Below, one piece after another: positions 49,600 through 62,220 of a DNA stretch of 64,000 bases (position 1 is the first letter of the stretch; every line of letters begins with the position of its first letter). This stretch comes from Acanthosepion esculentum (Eukaryota; Mollusca; Cephalopoda; Sepiida; Sepiidae). Position numbers and translations under genes: made by a program. The stretch lies in the NCBI GenBank assembly GCA_964036315.1, contig OZ038509.1:33104459-33168458 (forward strand), written 5' to 3'. A model generated the notes under the pieces. That model saw only the letters and a program-made list of their open reading frames with translations. It ran no database searches and was not told the origin of the DNA.

Positions 49600-50025
49600 T
49601 ATGGCGATATGTGGGGAAGATACCGATTGATCCAAGACTTGTAAGATTGTAGTGATCAGGAAAGCATCCTCTTGAGATTCGGTTCCACCATCATCGTTTC
49701 GTAGAAAGCTGTTCGAGTGAAACTTTTAATTTACTAATGGAATTCAAAGGTAGTTCGCAACAATGTGCGTGGTATGGCGGGCTTTAGTCGTGAAGGTTAG
49801 AACTGGTGGAACTAAGGAATGTATTTCATCTGAACACTTTCCATGGAAATAGCGATAGTTCGTCTGTGGGAAATAGGTTGTAGGGTGGAAAATAATTCAT
49901 CACCCACCAGACTGCGGAGATGCGTTTGAAGTTTATCGGGACTAGAAAGTGAGAATTGGGGAGCTCCTGCCCAAATATGTCAGCAGTACCCCATTTTCGG
50001 TATAGACCAAAGACAGACTGCATAA
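49600..50025 (-). pseudogene. LINE-A C-terminal domain, antisense
   Basis: Reads MGYCWHIWAGAPQFSLSS (family: EYCSHIWAGAP), PDKLQTHLRSLVGDEL, STLQPISHRRTIAISMESVQ and, out of frame, HSLVPPVL. A degenerate end corresponds to the family's W-N-S-L-P / INRYLP tail. Several frameshifts. It may be the 3' part of the element whose palm lies at 51,010-51,340, with repeat R between. Confidence 0.8.
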
Positions 50026-50224
50026 ACTTTGAAGTTATTGAATTTTTAATGTATGTAGTTTATTTAAATGTCTTAATGGAAAGAGTGAACTTGGGGAAGA
50101 TGGAAATGGAAATGCCACAAAGAATGAGTTACTATGAAATCTCTAAGTAGCTTGAAAATCCAGTGGGGGGGGGGTCCATATATGCACACACATCTATATA
50201 CATCAACACTTTATATTGACACAA

Positions 50225-50637
50225 AATGTTTTTAACAAAATGTTTGCTCGTGTTTATTTTAGCCTGTTCATATACAATCATTTATTTATCTATTGAAAGC
50301 AATTGCAGTTTTAATTTTTTCCGTGTTATCAATTGATTGTAACGTAAATGTCTTACTATAAGCCGAAATGGACAGGTGATTTTTAAATTCTGCTTTCTTG
50401 AAATGCAATTTCTCCAATAAAGTCTGATGTTGCTTGACTCTCACTGCAAGAAAAATGCCCCTTTCATCTCTTTACAAATGCCTATATAAATTAAAACCAA
50501 GAATGTACTTTCTTTTTATGTCGATTTATGCACACAGACTTATGTAGTCATTAATGCACATCATTAAATATTTACTTAAAATAAAGAATTGAAGTTATAG
50601 TTTGATATACAACTGAACGGAATATCGGCTTCAGGAC
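50225..50637 (+). repeat. Dispersed repeat R, copy 2
   Basis: Left half matches 29,855-30,130. The right 181 bases (50,457-50,637) recur almost unchanged at 51,555-51,735. Confidence 0.75.
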
Positions 50638-51009
50638 GAAAAAAATGTTGGCAACTTGGGATATGGCAGTTTGAGTCAATGGTGTCCCACAGACATAAAA
50701 AAGTAGAAAGGCCTACGAATGTTCTTATAGACCAGCTGAACTTCTTTGAGGCTGGTGGTTCCAAGTTAATTTTTATTCTGTTATTTCCCCCAATACAAGA
50801 TTGAAAGGTCACTCAGAGTAGAGGGTTACTGGGTGATTTTGTAAGGGAGAAGGAAGTGGAGGTAAGTGAGTATCATGTCGGTGACTAGGATAGATAGAGA
50901 TTGAGCTAGAATGTAGTTGTTAGGGAAGTGTTCCCTCGGGAGTTTATTTCACAAAGTATTATACCGAGGAAAAGCCGCGTGAGTGGCTCTAGTTTATTTT
51001 TATCAAAGG

Positions 51010-51340
51010 AACACGAAGAAAATGGGGATGGCTTCCCCGCCGTGAGTACGGCGGGTGGCGGGGATTCTAGTTGCCAAAGTCTGAGCCGGTGGCGCTAAGG
51101 AGAATGTAATTCTGACGCTCAGTAATTTGTTTTTGTTGAGTTTTTCAACGAATTTCTTGTTTATGATGGATTCAACAAGTCTACTAATGAGACTAAGGAG
51201 GCTGATGGTGTGACATTCTGACCTTCCATCGGCTTGGGACACATATCTTAAGGCAGCGCGCGAATAGTTTCGCCAAGATTTGAAACAGTTCTGGATCAAA
51301 GTTCTTAGGAACAACGATAGGGATTTTATCACTATATCTG
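51010..51340 (-). pseudogene. LINE-A reverse transcriptase, early palm region
   Basis: Reads DIVIKSLSLFLRTLIQNCFK, then SQADGRSECHTISLLSLISR and LVESIINKKFVEKLNKNKLL. This matches the NYRPISLLS...K-x-x-E-x-I-I-N-K segment that opens the LINE reverse-transcriptase domain. Upstream and downstream parts are missing. Confidence 0.8.
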
Positions 51341-51554
51341 CAACAAGACATTGTATCAACATAATAAACCGGAATTAAAATGGCACTCTATAGAATTATG
51401 AGATGCGAATTCTATGTAAATATTTTTAGCGCTAGTAAATATACATTGCCATTGTGTAAAAATGGTGTTTTGTTGCTAAATAACTTACTTTATCCAATTC
51501 AATTATTACTTTTTTTTTCTTTATTCTCATTTTGCGGTGAATGTTTAATAAAAG

Positions 51555-51735
51555 GCCCCTTTCATCTCTTTACAAATGCCTATATAAATTAAAACCAAGA
51601 ATGTACTTTCTTTTTATGTCGATTTATGCACACAGACTTATGTAGTCTTTAGTGAACATCATTAAATATTTACTTAAAATAAAGAATTGATGTTATAGTT
51701 TGATATACAACTGAACGGAATATCGGCTTCAGGAC
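51555..51735 (+). repeat. Repeat R, partial copy 3 (181-bp direct repeat)
   Basis: About four differences from 50,457-50,637 over 181 bases, spaced 1,098 bases apart, enclosing a LINE-A piece. It is a local duplication far younger than the rest of the R family. Confidence 0.93.
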
Positions 51736-51766
51736 TTAGATTGAAAAATGTTCCTTATTTGTTCTT

Positions 51767-51770
<4 letters not shown>

Positions 51771-51860
<90 letters not shown>
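51771..51860. repeat. (AT)n microsatellite
   Basis: AT run of about 90 bases. Confidence 0.95.
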
Positions 51861-51864
<4 letters not shown>

Positions 51865-52317
51865 ATGTGTGTAAGAAAATATTGGAAAACTTCATATACC
51901 TTCCGACATGTCAGAAATTAAATTCTCTCAGTCCTTTATGTCTGATAATGTCAGATGGTTTCGTTTGAAAAGGTCATTTTTTTTCCTATCTTAATGAAAG
52001 AGTAAATTTTAAATCATTTTTCAAATCATTTTATTCTCAGAATAAAACCTAATACATTGATCATCATTTTTATTACCTAACGCGCTATGTTATATTTCAA
52101 TGCAAGAAACAAAACCTCAGTAACTTTCACTTTCATTACCAAAGAAAATTTCTATTAGTTGAACAAAGAATGTAATGAAACTTCTCTTCCTTTCTCTTTT
52201 GGCGTCATGAATCCACTTTAAAATCCATTCATTATTTACGTCAGAAGATACTTTCCTCCATTTTTCAATCCCTAACAACCCAAATATATTTTCAATTTCT
52301 GATTAGGCCAGATTACA

Positions 52318-52361
52318 TAATAATAATAATGATAATAATGATAATAATAATAATAATAACA
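52318..52361. repeat. (AAT)n microsatellite
   Basis: AAT repeat with GAT interruptions; 51,862-52,317 holds no recognised feature. Confidence 0.9.
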
Positions 52362-52559
52362 GATGAAAGTGAAAGCAATCTAGCTTATCTTTTCGTATCT
52401 TCCACTTTCTTGATTATATCACAGCATAATCTTCTTACTCTAAAGAAAAGCGAGGCTCAGGATGTTTGATGATTGATTCGTAATCTAGACAAAAGGTAAA
52501 AAAGAATAATGCAGCCACGAAGCAACTAAACAAAATTAATGTCAGATAAGGTCAAGGAT

Positions 52560-52750
52560 TTATTTCCTGTAATTTTCCTCGCTTTGAAGACGTTTTTCTT
52601 CTTGGAGTTTTTGGATTTGAGGTAAGAAAAACGTAAGGAGAAAAACAGCGTATGGGATGGTGAGGTAGTAGCCAAAGATAAGCGAAGGGTCAGTTCTAGT
52701 TTGAATTTGTGTCGAAAAGATTGGAACTGGCATCTTTTTCTCAATAATTT
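52560..52750 (-). CDS. Candidate terminal exon: single-pass membrane protein, unidentified
   Basis: On the minus strand a strong acceptor (TTTTTGCTCTTTTTCTCTTCAG) ends at 52,751 and an open frame runs from 52,750 to a TAA at 52,560-52,562. After the first few codons it reads EKKMPVPIFSTQIQTRTDPS, then a hydrophobic segment LIFGYYLTIPYAVFLLTFFL (one membrane helix) and a charged tail PQIQKLQEEKRLQSEENYRK. Codons often end in C (TAC, CTC, ATC), unlike the AT-rich surroundings, and the composition is balanced. An AATAAA overlaps the stop. The ATG at codon 7 could be a start. No transposon motif fits. I do not know the protein; upstream exons were not found within the window. Confidence 0.45.
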
Positions 52751-53020
52751 CTGAAGAGAAAAAGAGCAAAAACAATGAAGAGATAATGTTGTCTGGCCGC
52801 CGTAATTTACGATTGTTAGTTCTTTGTACCCTTCTCTTGTAGTCATTCGTTTTTGTAATGAAGAATATACTTTATCATTGAGGATCGACAGAAAGTGAGA
52901 TTAAAAACCTAAAGCGAGGAATTATAATATTATCAAAAGAAAATGGATAATTAAAAATGATGGATTTCCAGTTTTTGGGACATATAAAATCTGAACACAG
53001 AACCGTCTTTGAATTATTTG

Positions 53021-53240
<220 letters not shown>

Positions 53241-53500
53241 TAAATTTAATTTTTTTTATTTAATCTATCCGATTTCATTTAGATTCTTTTTCTTTTTGTT
53301 TCCATCACTTTTGTTATTAGATATCCCACTCTGTGATAATAGAAAATCTGCCAGGAATGGTGAAATGTTTTGTGAAAATTTATTCTGGATGACTTTGCGA
53401 TGAAGGTACTCCCTACAAATGTTCGCCGTTGTAAATTATATATATATATATCCGATGCGATGAGAACGAAAATAATATATAAATTCCAACGTTCAGACAA

Positions 53501-54276
53501 GTGAGAATCGAAAATGGTTATGAACAATCCTGCTTGTAGGCAATCCGTATGTGAAACGTCACTCCCTTTTTTCCATTGTTAAATTCTTTATTCCATAACT
53601 ATAAACCTTTTAAAATTATAAATCACATCCTTCGATATATTCCCTACCCTCTTATGTACATCTCCACTAATTAAATTATGATTCTTAATTTTATTTTTCA
53701 TATATATTACTGGTAATATTTTCAGATAAATCGTTTTACACCCATACTTATTCTACACGCTATACGGTCCAGGAATATTTCAAAATTTGATTATAAAAGG
53801 TTATATTAGCACCTCTTATTTTTTTTTAGAGGAAATCACCACTTCTAAATTTTAATCCACAAAACACGTTAATTAATTACAGAATTAATACATAAATACA
53901 CGCAATTCAGCTCTAGAATTTTTATAGTAAACCAAATATAACATTCCCAATTACTACTAGAACTATCGCTACAATTTTACCTACACAAACGTAATACTAT
54001 CCTCTATCTCTATATTTCCTCTCCTACCTCTTAGGACGCTTGTGAGACGACGTGCCTAAACTTTTGACCATTGTTTATCGGCAAAAAAAATCTCCACAGA
54101 CCAGTCAACATTAAACACCCAATCCATTCTTCACCAAACTGCTATCAACAATGTTATAATATTGTTTCACTCCGTCAACTTTTTTTTTATGTATATTTTT
54201 CTTCTCAAACAGATCGAAAAAAGGAAGTGACGTTTCACATACGGCAGAATTGTGCATAACCATTTTCGATTCTCAC
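53501..54276. mobile_element. 776-bp element with about 60-70-bp terminal inverted repeats
   Basis: GTGAGAATCGAAAATGGTTA and CGTATGTGAAACGTCACT at 53,501-53,573 are mirrored at 54,215-54,276 (the left arm has 8 extra bases). The interior is AT-rich with no transposase. No clear target duplication was found. It could be a non-autonomous DNA transposon or two facing ends of a longer repeat; similarity weakens but may extend outward on both sides. Confidence 0.65.
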
Positions 54277-54355
54277 CCGTCGATGTGCAGTTGAAATGCA
54301 CTGAAACGAAGTTGCATCTTTGTAATGAGTAAAATGGTTTTGTCTATATGATAAA

Positions 54356-54624
<269 letters not shown>

Positions 54625-54650
54625 AATTGATTACGCACTACAAAATTGAC

Positions 54651-54701
<51 letters not shown>

Positions 54702-54769
54702 CTTACACACAGACTCAACGAGAAATGTTCAACTTATAAAAACAGAAAAATAGGTGACTGAGCCTACTA

Positions 54770-54865
54770 TAGAAACTTCCGTTGCCGGACGGCAAAGCAC
54801 GCCTAGTTATAAGCTGATTACTCAGGGTAAGGAAATGCAGGTTCGATCCCTCCGAGATGTACATT
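54770..54865 (+). repeat. tRNA-derived repeat head (weak A box, clear B box)
   Basis: GCAGGTTCGATCCCTCCGAG is a good B box with the same 3' context as the tandem repeats near 20.0 and 21.9 kb. The A-box part is degraded. Confidence 0.5.
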
Positions 54866-54964
54866 TTATTAATACTTTCTATATATTTTACATATACTTT
54901 ACTAAATTTGCTATATTTTTACGCAATCACATTAATTTATTATATGAAATAACGCTTGTAATAA

Positions 54965-55075
<111 letters not shown>

Positions 55076-55916
55076 CCTGTGTTTTAATAATAGCAGAAAA
55101 CAAACGATATGGATATTTCCTTGAATCATTATTGATAATTAATTACACTAGTATTTCCTTTGTATTAATTAAGCTGATTTTTATAGCAACTACGTCGTAT
55201 CAGGCCATTAGTAAAGTTGTAATATTATCCTTAATCTTGATACGTTATTGTATATAAATAAAACAGTAACGTCAAATATGGCGGCATTGGCCGAAGGGAA
55301 AGATAAGACTAATGGTTAGATTTGTTCTCCTCCTGTCCGTAAGGGTATCGTATTTTGATCGGCTAGAGCAGATATAATCTTAAGATGGGCTTCTTGCAGC
55401 AAAAAATGCCAGTTCTGTTGTAAGTATCCTTAGTGCTAAACTTAGCAAATATCCTTAAATTATAAGATGAAAATTCGTATAAGTAGAGTAACATTTTACT
55501 ACCTTCCGGTAAAGATTCATGAAACGACTTCCATGGTTAAATTATTCGTTCTCTGCACATGTAGATCATTTATATTGAGCGCGTTATGTACTCTGTTCTC
55601 CATGACTTTTGCCATGGGATGAAGTTGACTAAATCCTGGAATACTCAAAGTGGGCGGTACAAAGATCCGGAGGAAGGTGAGGAAAAAAAGGAAGCAGTAG
55701 TAGGTGGCAGGGTGCTATTAGAACCAAGTAATTTTTATGGATGATAGAACAGGGGTTGGGAGAAATAACAAAAAGACAAAACTTATTAATAGTTACAAGA
55801 GACAGGAAGATATGGAGGGCCGTGTTCGCCAACGTTCTGAAGGGACACGACACATAAAAGAATTTTTTTAACAAAATTTGATAAAATTTGTCATCACTTA
55901 AGGAACACTTTCCAAC

Positions 55917-56222
55917 GGAAAGTAATGGGTAGCAGTTCGGATTGAGGAAACGGAGAGCCGAGTTCAAATTCCAGTCGAATCCATTACGTTCACTTACGTG
56001 CTAATACCCTTGGGATATGTATGAATCCAATTCTTCTCCCCACAGCTATGAATAGATAGCAGGACAGACCGGGTTCTATAGCCTTGGATGGCAACTGGTC
56101 TACCGCAGAAAGAAATGGCGACCTACTGCGGGGAAAAAATCTGCCTCGTCAGTCATGTATCGAAATATACATGATCGCCTATGCGTGTATGACGCATGGC
56201 ACATACCTGACTGACTCCCAAC
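55917..56222 (+). repeat. SINE-2 copy, nearly full length
   Basis: A box (TAATGGGTAGCAGTTCGG), B-box (GAGTTCAAATTCCAGTCG), signature CCCTTGGGATATGTATGAAT / CTTCTCCCCACAGCTATG, CTGGTCTACCGCAGAAAGAA, GTCATGTATCGAAATATACA and a CTGACTGACT end. It serves as the reference copy for the family here. Confidence 0.85.
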
Positions 56223-57557
56223 GAATAAAATTAACACAGGAATTATGTACAATTAATGAGTTTATCTTATTTTGTTTTCCGAATTTAAAAGTATGTAGGT
56301 TTGTTTACATCTTGCTGCTGTCATCTGGACAGAACGTGCCACAAGGTAGCCAGGTTAGACAACTAACGTCTGTAGGGCCAATGTTCTAAGTTTGTTTAGC
56401 GATATATAGCCACAGATGTTGATCTAGTGAAATCTGATTTAATGGTATCTTAGAAAAGCCCAAGTGTTTACTGTGCGAGATTAGTTGTTCTGTGAATTTG
56501 CACTGCAGCTAGACCCAAGAAAGAAGCGGAGGGCGCTAGGGATGTGGCCTGGGAGCGGCAACTAGGAAGTTCTGGGGACCACTAAAATCTCTTGAAAAAT
56601 TGCAATTTTTCGTGATCCTGAAGCTAGTGTAGTAGTCTAAGTAGTATCCTATTATAATAGTACTTGTCTCTCCCTTTGTTAGTTCGCAAGACCGTTATGT
56701 GCTGCTAATACTGGACTATTCCGTTTTGATCGCGTGGAAAGAAGGGAAATGAGACTACTTCGTTTCAGTAAGAAAATGAAAGAAAGAAGGGGAGGCAGAA
56801 ATATTTAACATCTACTACCAATACCTCAAATATTGAATATTCCGCTTTGATCGTGGGGGGGGGGGTGAAAGAAAAAATGAAAGATAGAACTGCTGTTTTA
56901 GTGAAATGGATAAAATTGTCAATTTACAATCTTTTCATTTGTAACCCTTTACTTCTTAAAATAACGCCAGTTATTCATATTTATGATTGTTATTGCAATA
57001 TTTTGTTACAGTTGTTAAGTTCGATTGTTTAACGATGTAATAGGGAATTCATACGGATATTTTATGGCCATTGAATAAACTCATGGCGAGTTCTATCATT
57101 AACTGTAGAATTAAGATTCATCAGACAATTCAAATAGGAAGACTTGAAATTTTCACGATTCGTTCTTCTTTCTCTTAATACGTTAACTGAAAACAGTGTT
57201 TTAATTTTATTAAAATACCGCAATCAAGATTTAAAATAAACATATGAGAATGAAATGCTTTTTTCTAAGAAAATAACATCAATCATCATGTCCTTCACAG
57301 ATACAATTTAATAGAGAAAATAATGTTTGCATTTACCCTATCTTGTTATGGAATCTGTAAATTGTTCTGGTTTATTCGATAAAATATCCCTTTACAAGGC
57401 TGCGATTATAGCAACCTTCCTTTTTATTTAAATCTCCTTCATTTGTCTTTTCCTTTATGACCAAATGACTGGAAGAAACATTGAAGACGATTTTACGTAT
57501 AAATCTTTTAATCTCAATATCTCTCTCTCACACACATTCTCTCTCCCTCTTTCTCTT

Positions 57558-57589
<32 letters not shown>

Positions 57590-57594
57590 GTGTT
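56223..57594. other. Unassigned; contains a short direct repeat and (CA)/(CT) runs
   Basis: TATTCCG.TTTGATCG is repeated at about 56,718 and 56,840, the latter followed by a G-run of ten. Mixed TC/CA runs lie at 57,520-57,590. No coding feature recognised. Confidence 0.4.
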
Positions 57595-57690
57595 AAGTTT
57601 CGTTTACCTTCACTATGGGCTGTCAGTCTTAAATTCTCTCATGCTTATTTTCTCATTATGCGGCCCAGAAATTTCTGTGGTCTTATCCGG
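57595..57690 (-). pseudogene. LINE C-terminal scrap, antisense
   Basis: Reads QKFLGRIMRK*A*ENLRLTA followed by HSEGKRN. This matches the qLxFLGHIMRKexLExLxLTGxxEGKRxRG tail seen in many LINEs and resembles the 47.3-kb fragment. Only about 30 residues remain, with two stops. Confidence 0.6.
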
Positions 57691-58199
57691 TAGTTGGTAT
57701 TTTCTTTAAATCTTCCTCACTGCTCGCATCTTATGTCGCTAAACCACATCTCTGTCTCTTTCTTATCTCTGAGGAAATAGTCTATATTGTATTAATAGAT
57801 TCGGTGAGAAAACTCATCCTTGTTACTCCCTTTTTTATTATTTTGTATTTACTGAATTCGTTCTCTATCGTGTTATGGATGATAAAAGTGACAGTTATGT
57901 CAGTTGTCTTCAGAGTACTGGGAAAGGTTCCGAAGAAAAAAACTAGAGTATCTGAAAATTAAGAAATGTATTGGAACTATCCGATGCCATTTTTTAAAAC
58001 AACAAGGAGATTAGAAGAGTGCTGAAACTTGTTGCCACTTAATTTCCAATGTATGATACCAGTTCATACCGGAAATACACTTGGTGAGTAAATAAATAAC
58101 AGCAGCAAAAACACTTACAATGCAAAAAGAAAAGAAAAGAAAACAAAAAAATTTAAAAAAAGAAAAAGGAAAAATGTGCGAACGAAGAATCTATCTATT
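57691..58199. other. Unassigned sequence
   Basis: No recognised feature; possibly further LINE decay (the minus strand of 57,700-57,800 reads EMWF near 57,750). Confidence 0.3.
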
Positions 58200-58388
58200 C
58201 TCTTTTTCTTTGGTGACTTACTCTTTGAATTCTTTTTCTTGGGTGGATTCTACTTCTTCTTTGAATTCTTTCATTCTTTTTTTTCATTCTCTTTTTTTCT
58301 TTTACTTTTCGTTCTCTCTTTTTCGTTCTCTCTCTTTCACTCTTTTCGTTCTCTCTTTCTTTCGTTCTTGTTCTCTCTCTTTTCGCGT

Positions 58389-58420
<32 letters not shown>

Positions 58421-58440
58421 ACTTTCTTTCTTTACACCAT
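58200..58440. repeat. Polypyrimidine (TTTC/TCTC) tract
   Basis: About 240 bases of C/T on the plus strand with TTTCGTTCTCTC and (TTTC)n words, producing Ser/Phe-rich frames that are artefacts. Long homopurine-homopyrimidine DNA can form triplex structure. Confidence 0.85.
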
Positions 58441-59489
58441 TCTTCTACCCTCACTATCAAACTTGTCTCCTTGCTAATAGTGTCTATATATTATAGCGAT
58501 GGAGAAACCGCGTAAAAAATGACCCCAAATAATATAGTGAAAATTTTAAAGTTATTGCGATTCAAGAAGATTTTTATTTTTATTTTACAAAAAAACGTGT
58601 TGAGAGTTTAAGGTCTAATCGGCCAATTTCATGAAGTATCTAATTTAACATTGATGACTTGTGCAGCCTGTAGTTACAAGAATTGGAATTTTGTGTATTT
58701 TTATTGCATGAGAGTTTTAGTGTCCATGCCTGCCTCAAGAATAATAGAACAAAATTGCTGTGCAAGTAATTGAAGCATATTTGATTATTCAAATCGACAA
58801 CAATCAGCAATATTAGTCTTCCTTTTGAAAAGGAAGATATGCTCAGACAATTTCATAAAGATAGTAATTGTCAAAATCTGTTCTCACCAAGCCTGGGTTA
58901 AGAAATGTTTTTTTACTAGAAGTTCAGGCAAAGATTTTTTTTTATCAATCATAACCTTTAAAAGACAAATTGCAATCCTTTTTCTAATAACGTTATTAAT
59001 AAACGTTTCGTTTATATTCCTTTTATAATAGAAAGTAAATTGACTTTGAGAAGTAAAATATTTGAGGGGATATCTTTGAATCCATTTATGTCAAGATCAT
59101 CGTTGGGAAGATAGATTATCTTTTGGTATTTTTTCTGTTGAAGATTAACACTACTTATAAGAATAGCTAATGTGAACAAAGTTTTTTTTTGCTCCTCATG
59201 GAAAAAAATTATTGTAAAACTGCCAAGATTTTCGAATTTTGCTATTCCCCTTCTTAATCACATAAAATGCCAAATGGTTTTAAAATTAATTTTTGAATGA
59301 AAATATCCTTGAGCAATAATAGAATATAACGGTCGGCTAAACTTATTTATTTAGGTCAGAGATATTGAAACTTACTTCCTTTTTTCTCTTTATCGAATTT
59401 ACCTCAAGCAAGGCAGTAAAGCCACTAAGACATTGGGGGTTACTGGATGGGAAATAATTAGAAAACAGAAACATTATTAAGGAGTGAGA
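58441..59489. other. Unassigned AT-rich sequence
   Basis: No motif, repeat or RNA recognised. Confidence 0.4.
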
Positions 59490-60110
59490 ACACTAGAAGT
59501 ATAATCACGAAGACAGATGATAACGATTGGCATTGCATTTAGGTTTTTGAAGATCAAAGTTAACTGGAAAGCATAGAGTTGCTAGAAAGTTCCGCAAGAG
59601 AGAAGTACGAGAAAATAAACTGTTAGCATAGAACCTACGGTTATATTTAGACATTTCAATTGTAAATTGATGAGACCTTGTTGCCAATCTAGTACTGCGC
59701 TTAAATCTAGGTACCATAGCTAAGAGCTCATCCGAACAATTGCCATGAAAGTATTTAGAGTTAAGGTATAGGAAAGCAACTTTATGCCGGTGGGAAATTG
59801 GCTGAAGCCGAGACTCCAGGTCAGGACCAGTAATATTGCTGATTCTTCTTTGGATTTTATCAAGGATTTCTAGACATTCACAGGAGTTCAGGACCATATG
59901 ATGCAGCAATATTCTAAGCATTTACGAATGCTAGACTAGTATGAGATAGATTCTGGAGAGAAAGATTGTCTAGCACGACACAGTGAACCAACTTTCTTAG
60001 CAGCTGATCTAACAGTGGATTCAATATAGTCTTCCCACTTCATATTAGCCGAGAATTTTAGCCCGAGAAGGCACAACTCTCCTGGAGACTAGCATCAACC
60101 ATGCTGATGG
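59490..60110 (-). pseudogene. LINE-A C-terminal domain, antisense
   Basis: Upstream, out of frame: FSANMKWEDYIESTVRSAAK and KVGSLCRARQSFSPESISY. Then the 138-codon frame reads ILDKIQRRISNITGPDLESR, LQPISHRHKVAFLYLNSKYF, HGNCSDELLAMVPRFKRSTR, NRRFYANSLFSRTSLLRNFL and ATLCFPVNFDLQKPKCNANR. This is the complete post-thumb and C-terminal tail of LINE-A, best preserved of the copies. The reverse-transcriptase domain that should lie at higher coordinates is absent (5' truncation). Confidence 0.9.
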
Positions 60111-62212
60111 AAGGCAGAAAAGGATCTCAAATGATTACAACTGTATAATGTTCAACCATACTAAAAATATATATATGGATTACTTATCATTGAATGTTTT
60201 ACTTTGAATTGACCTCAATAGCGCATTCATTTTGTACTTTTTCTGGCTGCAGCACATTGCACAAATGACTTTTTTTTTACTTCTGCCTGACCATTAAAAT
60301 GTCTTCGTCGCATCAAGCAACAAAAAAGAGCAAAATTTATTTCTATAACTGAATGTCACTTTTTATACCAGTATGAATTAATAAATAAAATATTGCCCCA
60401 AAGGATGTGCGTATTGTAACCCTCGTTCACCATTTTACTGCCTGAGAATGCCTAATGACGGTTTGAAGCAGGAAATAAGTAAGAATAATCTGAAAAATCA
60501 GTGAAACTAATTAAGCGTCGAAAAGAATAAGGAAAGAAACAACAGATTAAAAATAATAAACATATGCCATAAAATGCGTTTGGAAAAAGCTCTATAGGTG
60601 TGTTTGAATCTGAAATAAACGAAGTAGAATTCATTATAATGAAATATGACTTCTCCAACCTACTTAGTTGTCCCTGGAGCAGTACGACAAGATTCATAGT
60701 CTTCTAAAATTCCAAGGAAGAATTCTTGTTATCTTTATTTAAAGCACAATTAAGCACTCAACTCTTTAAATTGTTACTAAGAATTTGGTTTGACTGCATT
60801 CCGATGAAAACCGTTTTAGATAAAAGTAGGTCAGAATATCTTATCAAATAAACATGCAGTGAATCAATGCAATGCCAGAGGTTTGAATTTCATATATAAA
60901 CCGGCAAATACACAATAGACAGACGGTAAGATTAGATGACAATATAAACAAAGCCCGGTTTAAACCTCTTCTTCCTTTTACTTCTTCTGCCATCGACGAA
61001 TTCACAGAGAAGGTAGACAGTACCAAGATCAAGGTCTCTTATATTATTAAAAATTACTGCTAGATATGTTCTTTAAATTCTTCATTAAACTTAAATTTTA
61101 ATATCAACAAAGTTTGTCGGTTTATGCTGTGAAATTGGTTTTCAGCAGGAACAAAAAATTACGACGACTGCGCGGATTTCACACTTAAAATCTCCGCAGA
61201 ATCACATGAGCATTGGGCGGAATCTCCATAGAAATCTGGTTACGTTCCAACTTGCTGATGTCAACATCCAGTTCCATAAAAATCAAAACACCACCGAGTG
61301 TCTATGCCAAGCATACTACGATTTTCATAACGCTCGAACAGGGAACGACAGATCAAAGAAAAAAAAAAGATCGTCGGGAGCAGTGGGGTCAGACGTGATA
61401 TAGTTGCTGTCAGTGGAGGCTTGAAGCTAGGAATTCCATTTGTATCATTTCTATGCTCTTTGCTAAATAAATTAGATATAGATATATTTTCAAACCAGTA
61501 TATATTTTTGGCACGTTTTACTGTTAAGAGGTAACGTGTATCAAATACAGTATAAATAAATAATACAGAATAAGAAACAAAATCAATAAATAAAGTAAAT
61601 AATAAACAAATTAGTAAACTATTATGACCCAAATATTAGTTAGACTATAAAAATGAAACCAAAAATCGGACGAAAAAAGTAGCTATAACTGTTATATAAC
61701 GATTAAAAAAATGAATAAAAAAAAAATAATATACTACGGTACTTAAAAATCGAAAACCAAAAAGAGAAAATATACAGTGTAACAAATAAATAATTACAAG
61801 TAAAATAAATTGATCTAAATACATCCAAATATATAAATAAGCTAACAACCGATAAACTATCCGTTAGAAAAACAAATAAAGATAATCAATCCAAATAAAT
61901 ACATGAAGTATTAAACAAATTAAAAACTACAACAATCAAGCTCCAAAATTTAACAAATAGCTTTATCTTCCCAAACATAAACAAAACTATTAAATAAGCT
62001 ATACAAACAATTTTTTACTACGTTAATAAAAACACCGATAAAAAAAATATATATATATATAAGATAAGAAAAAAATAAAAAAAAATAAAAATAAATAAAA
62101 ACAAGCAAAATAATTTAACCCAAATAAATAAATAAACAAATAAACGACTTCCGGTAAAATAAGCGCCAAAATAGATTACCCACAATGCACCACTGACCCG
62201 TATATATAGCCG
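60111..62212. other. Unassigned, strongly A-rich at 61.4-62.2 kb
   Basis: Many (AAAT)/(AATAA)-type words between 61,540 and 62,140. No recognised gene or family. Confidence 0.4.
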
Positions 62213-62220
62213 AGAAAAAT

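Noticed and set aside
58120..58515. Ser/Phe-rich 131-codon frame
   Set aside because: Translation of a polypyrimidine tract.
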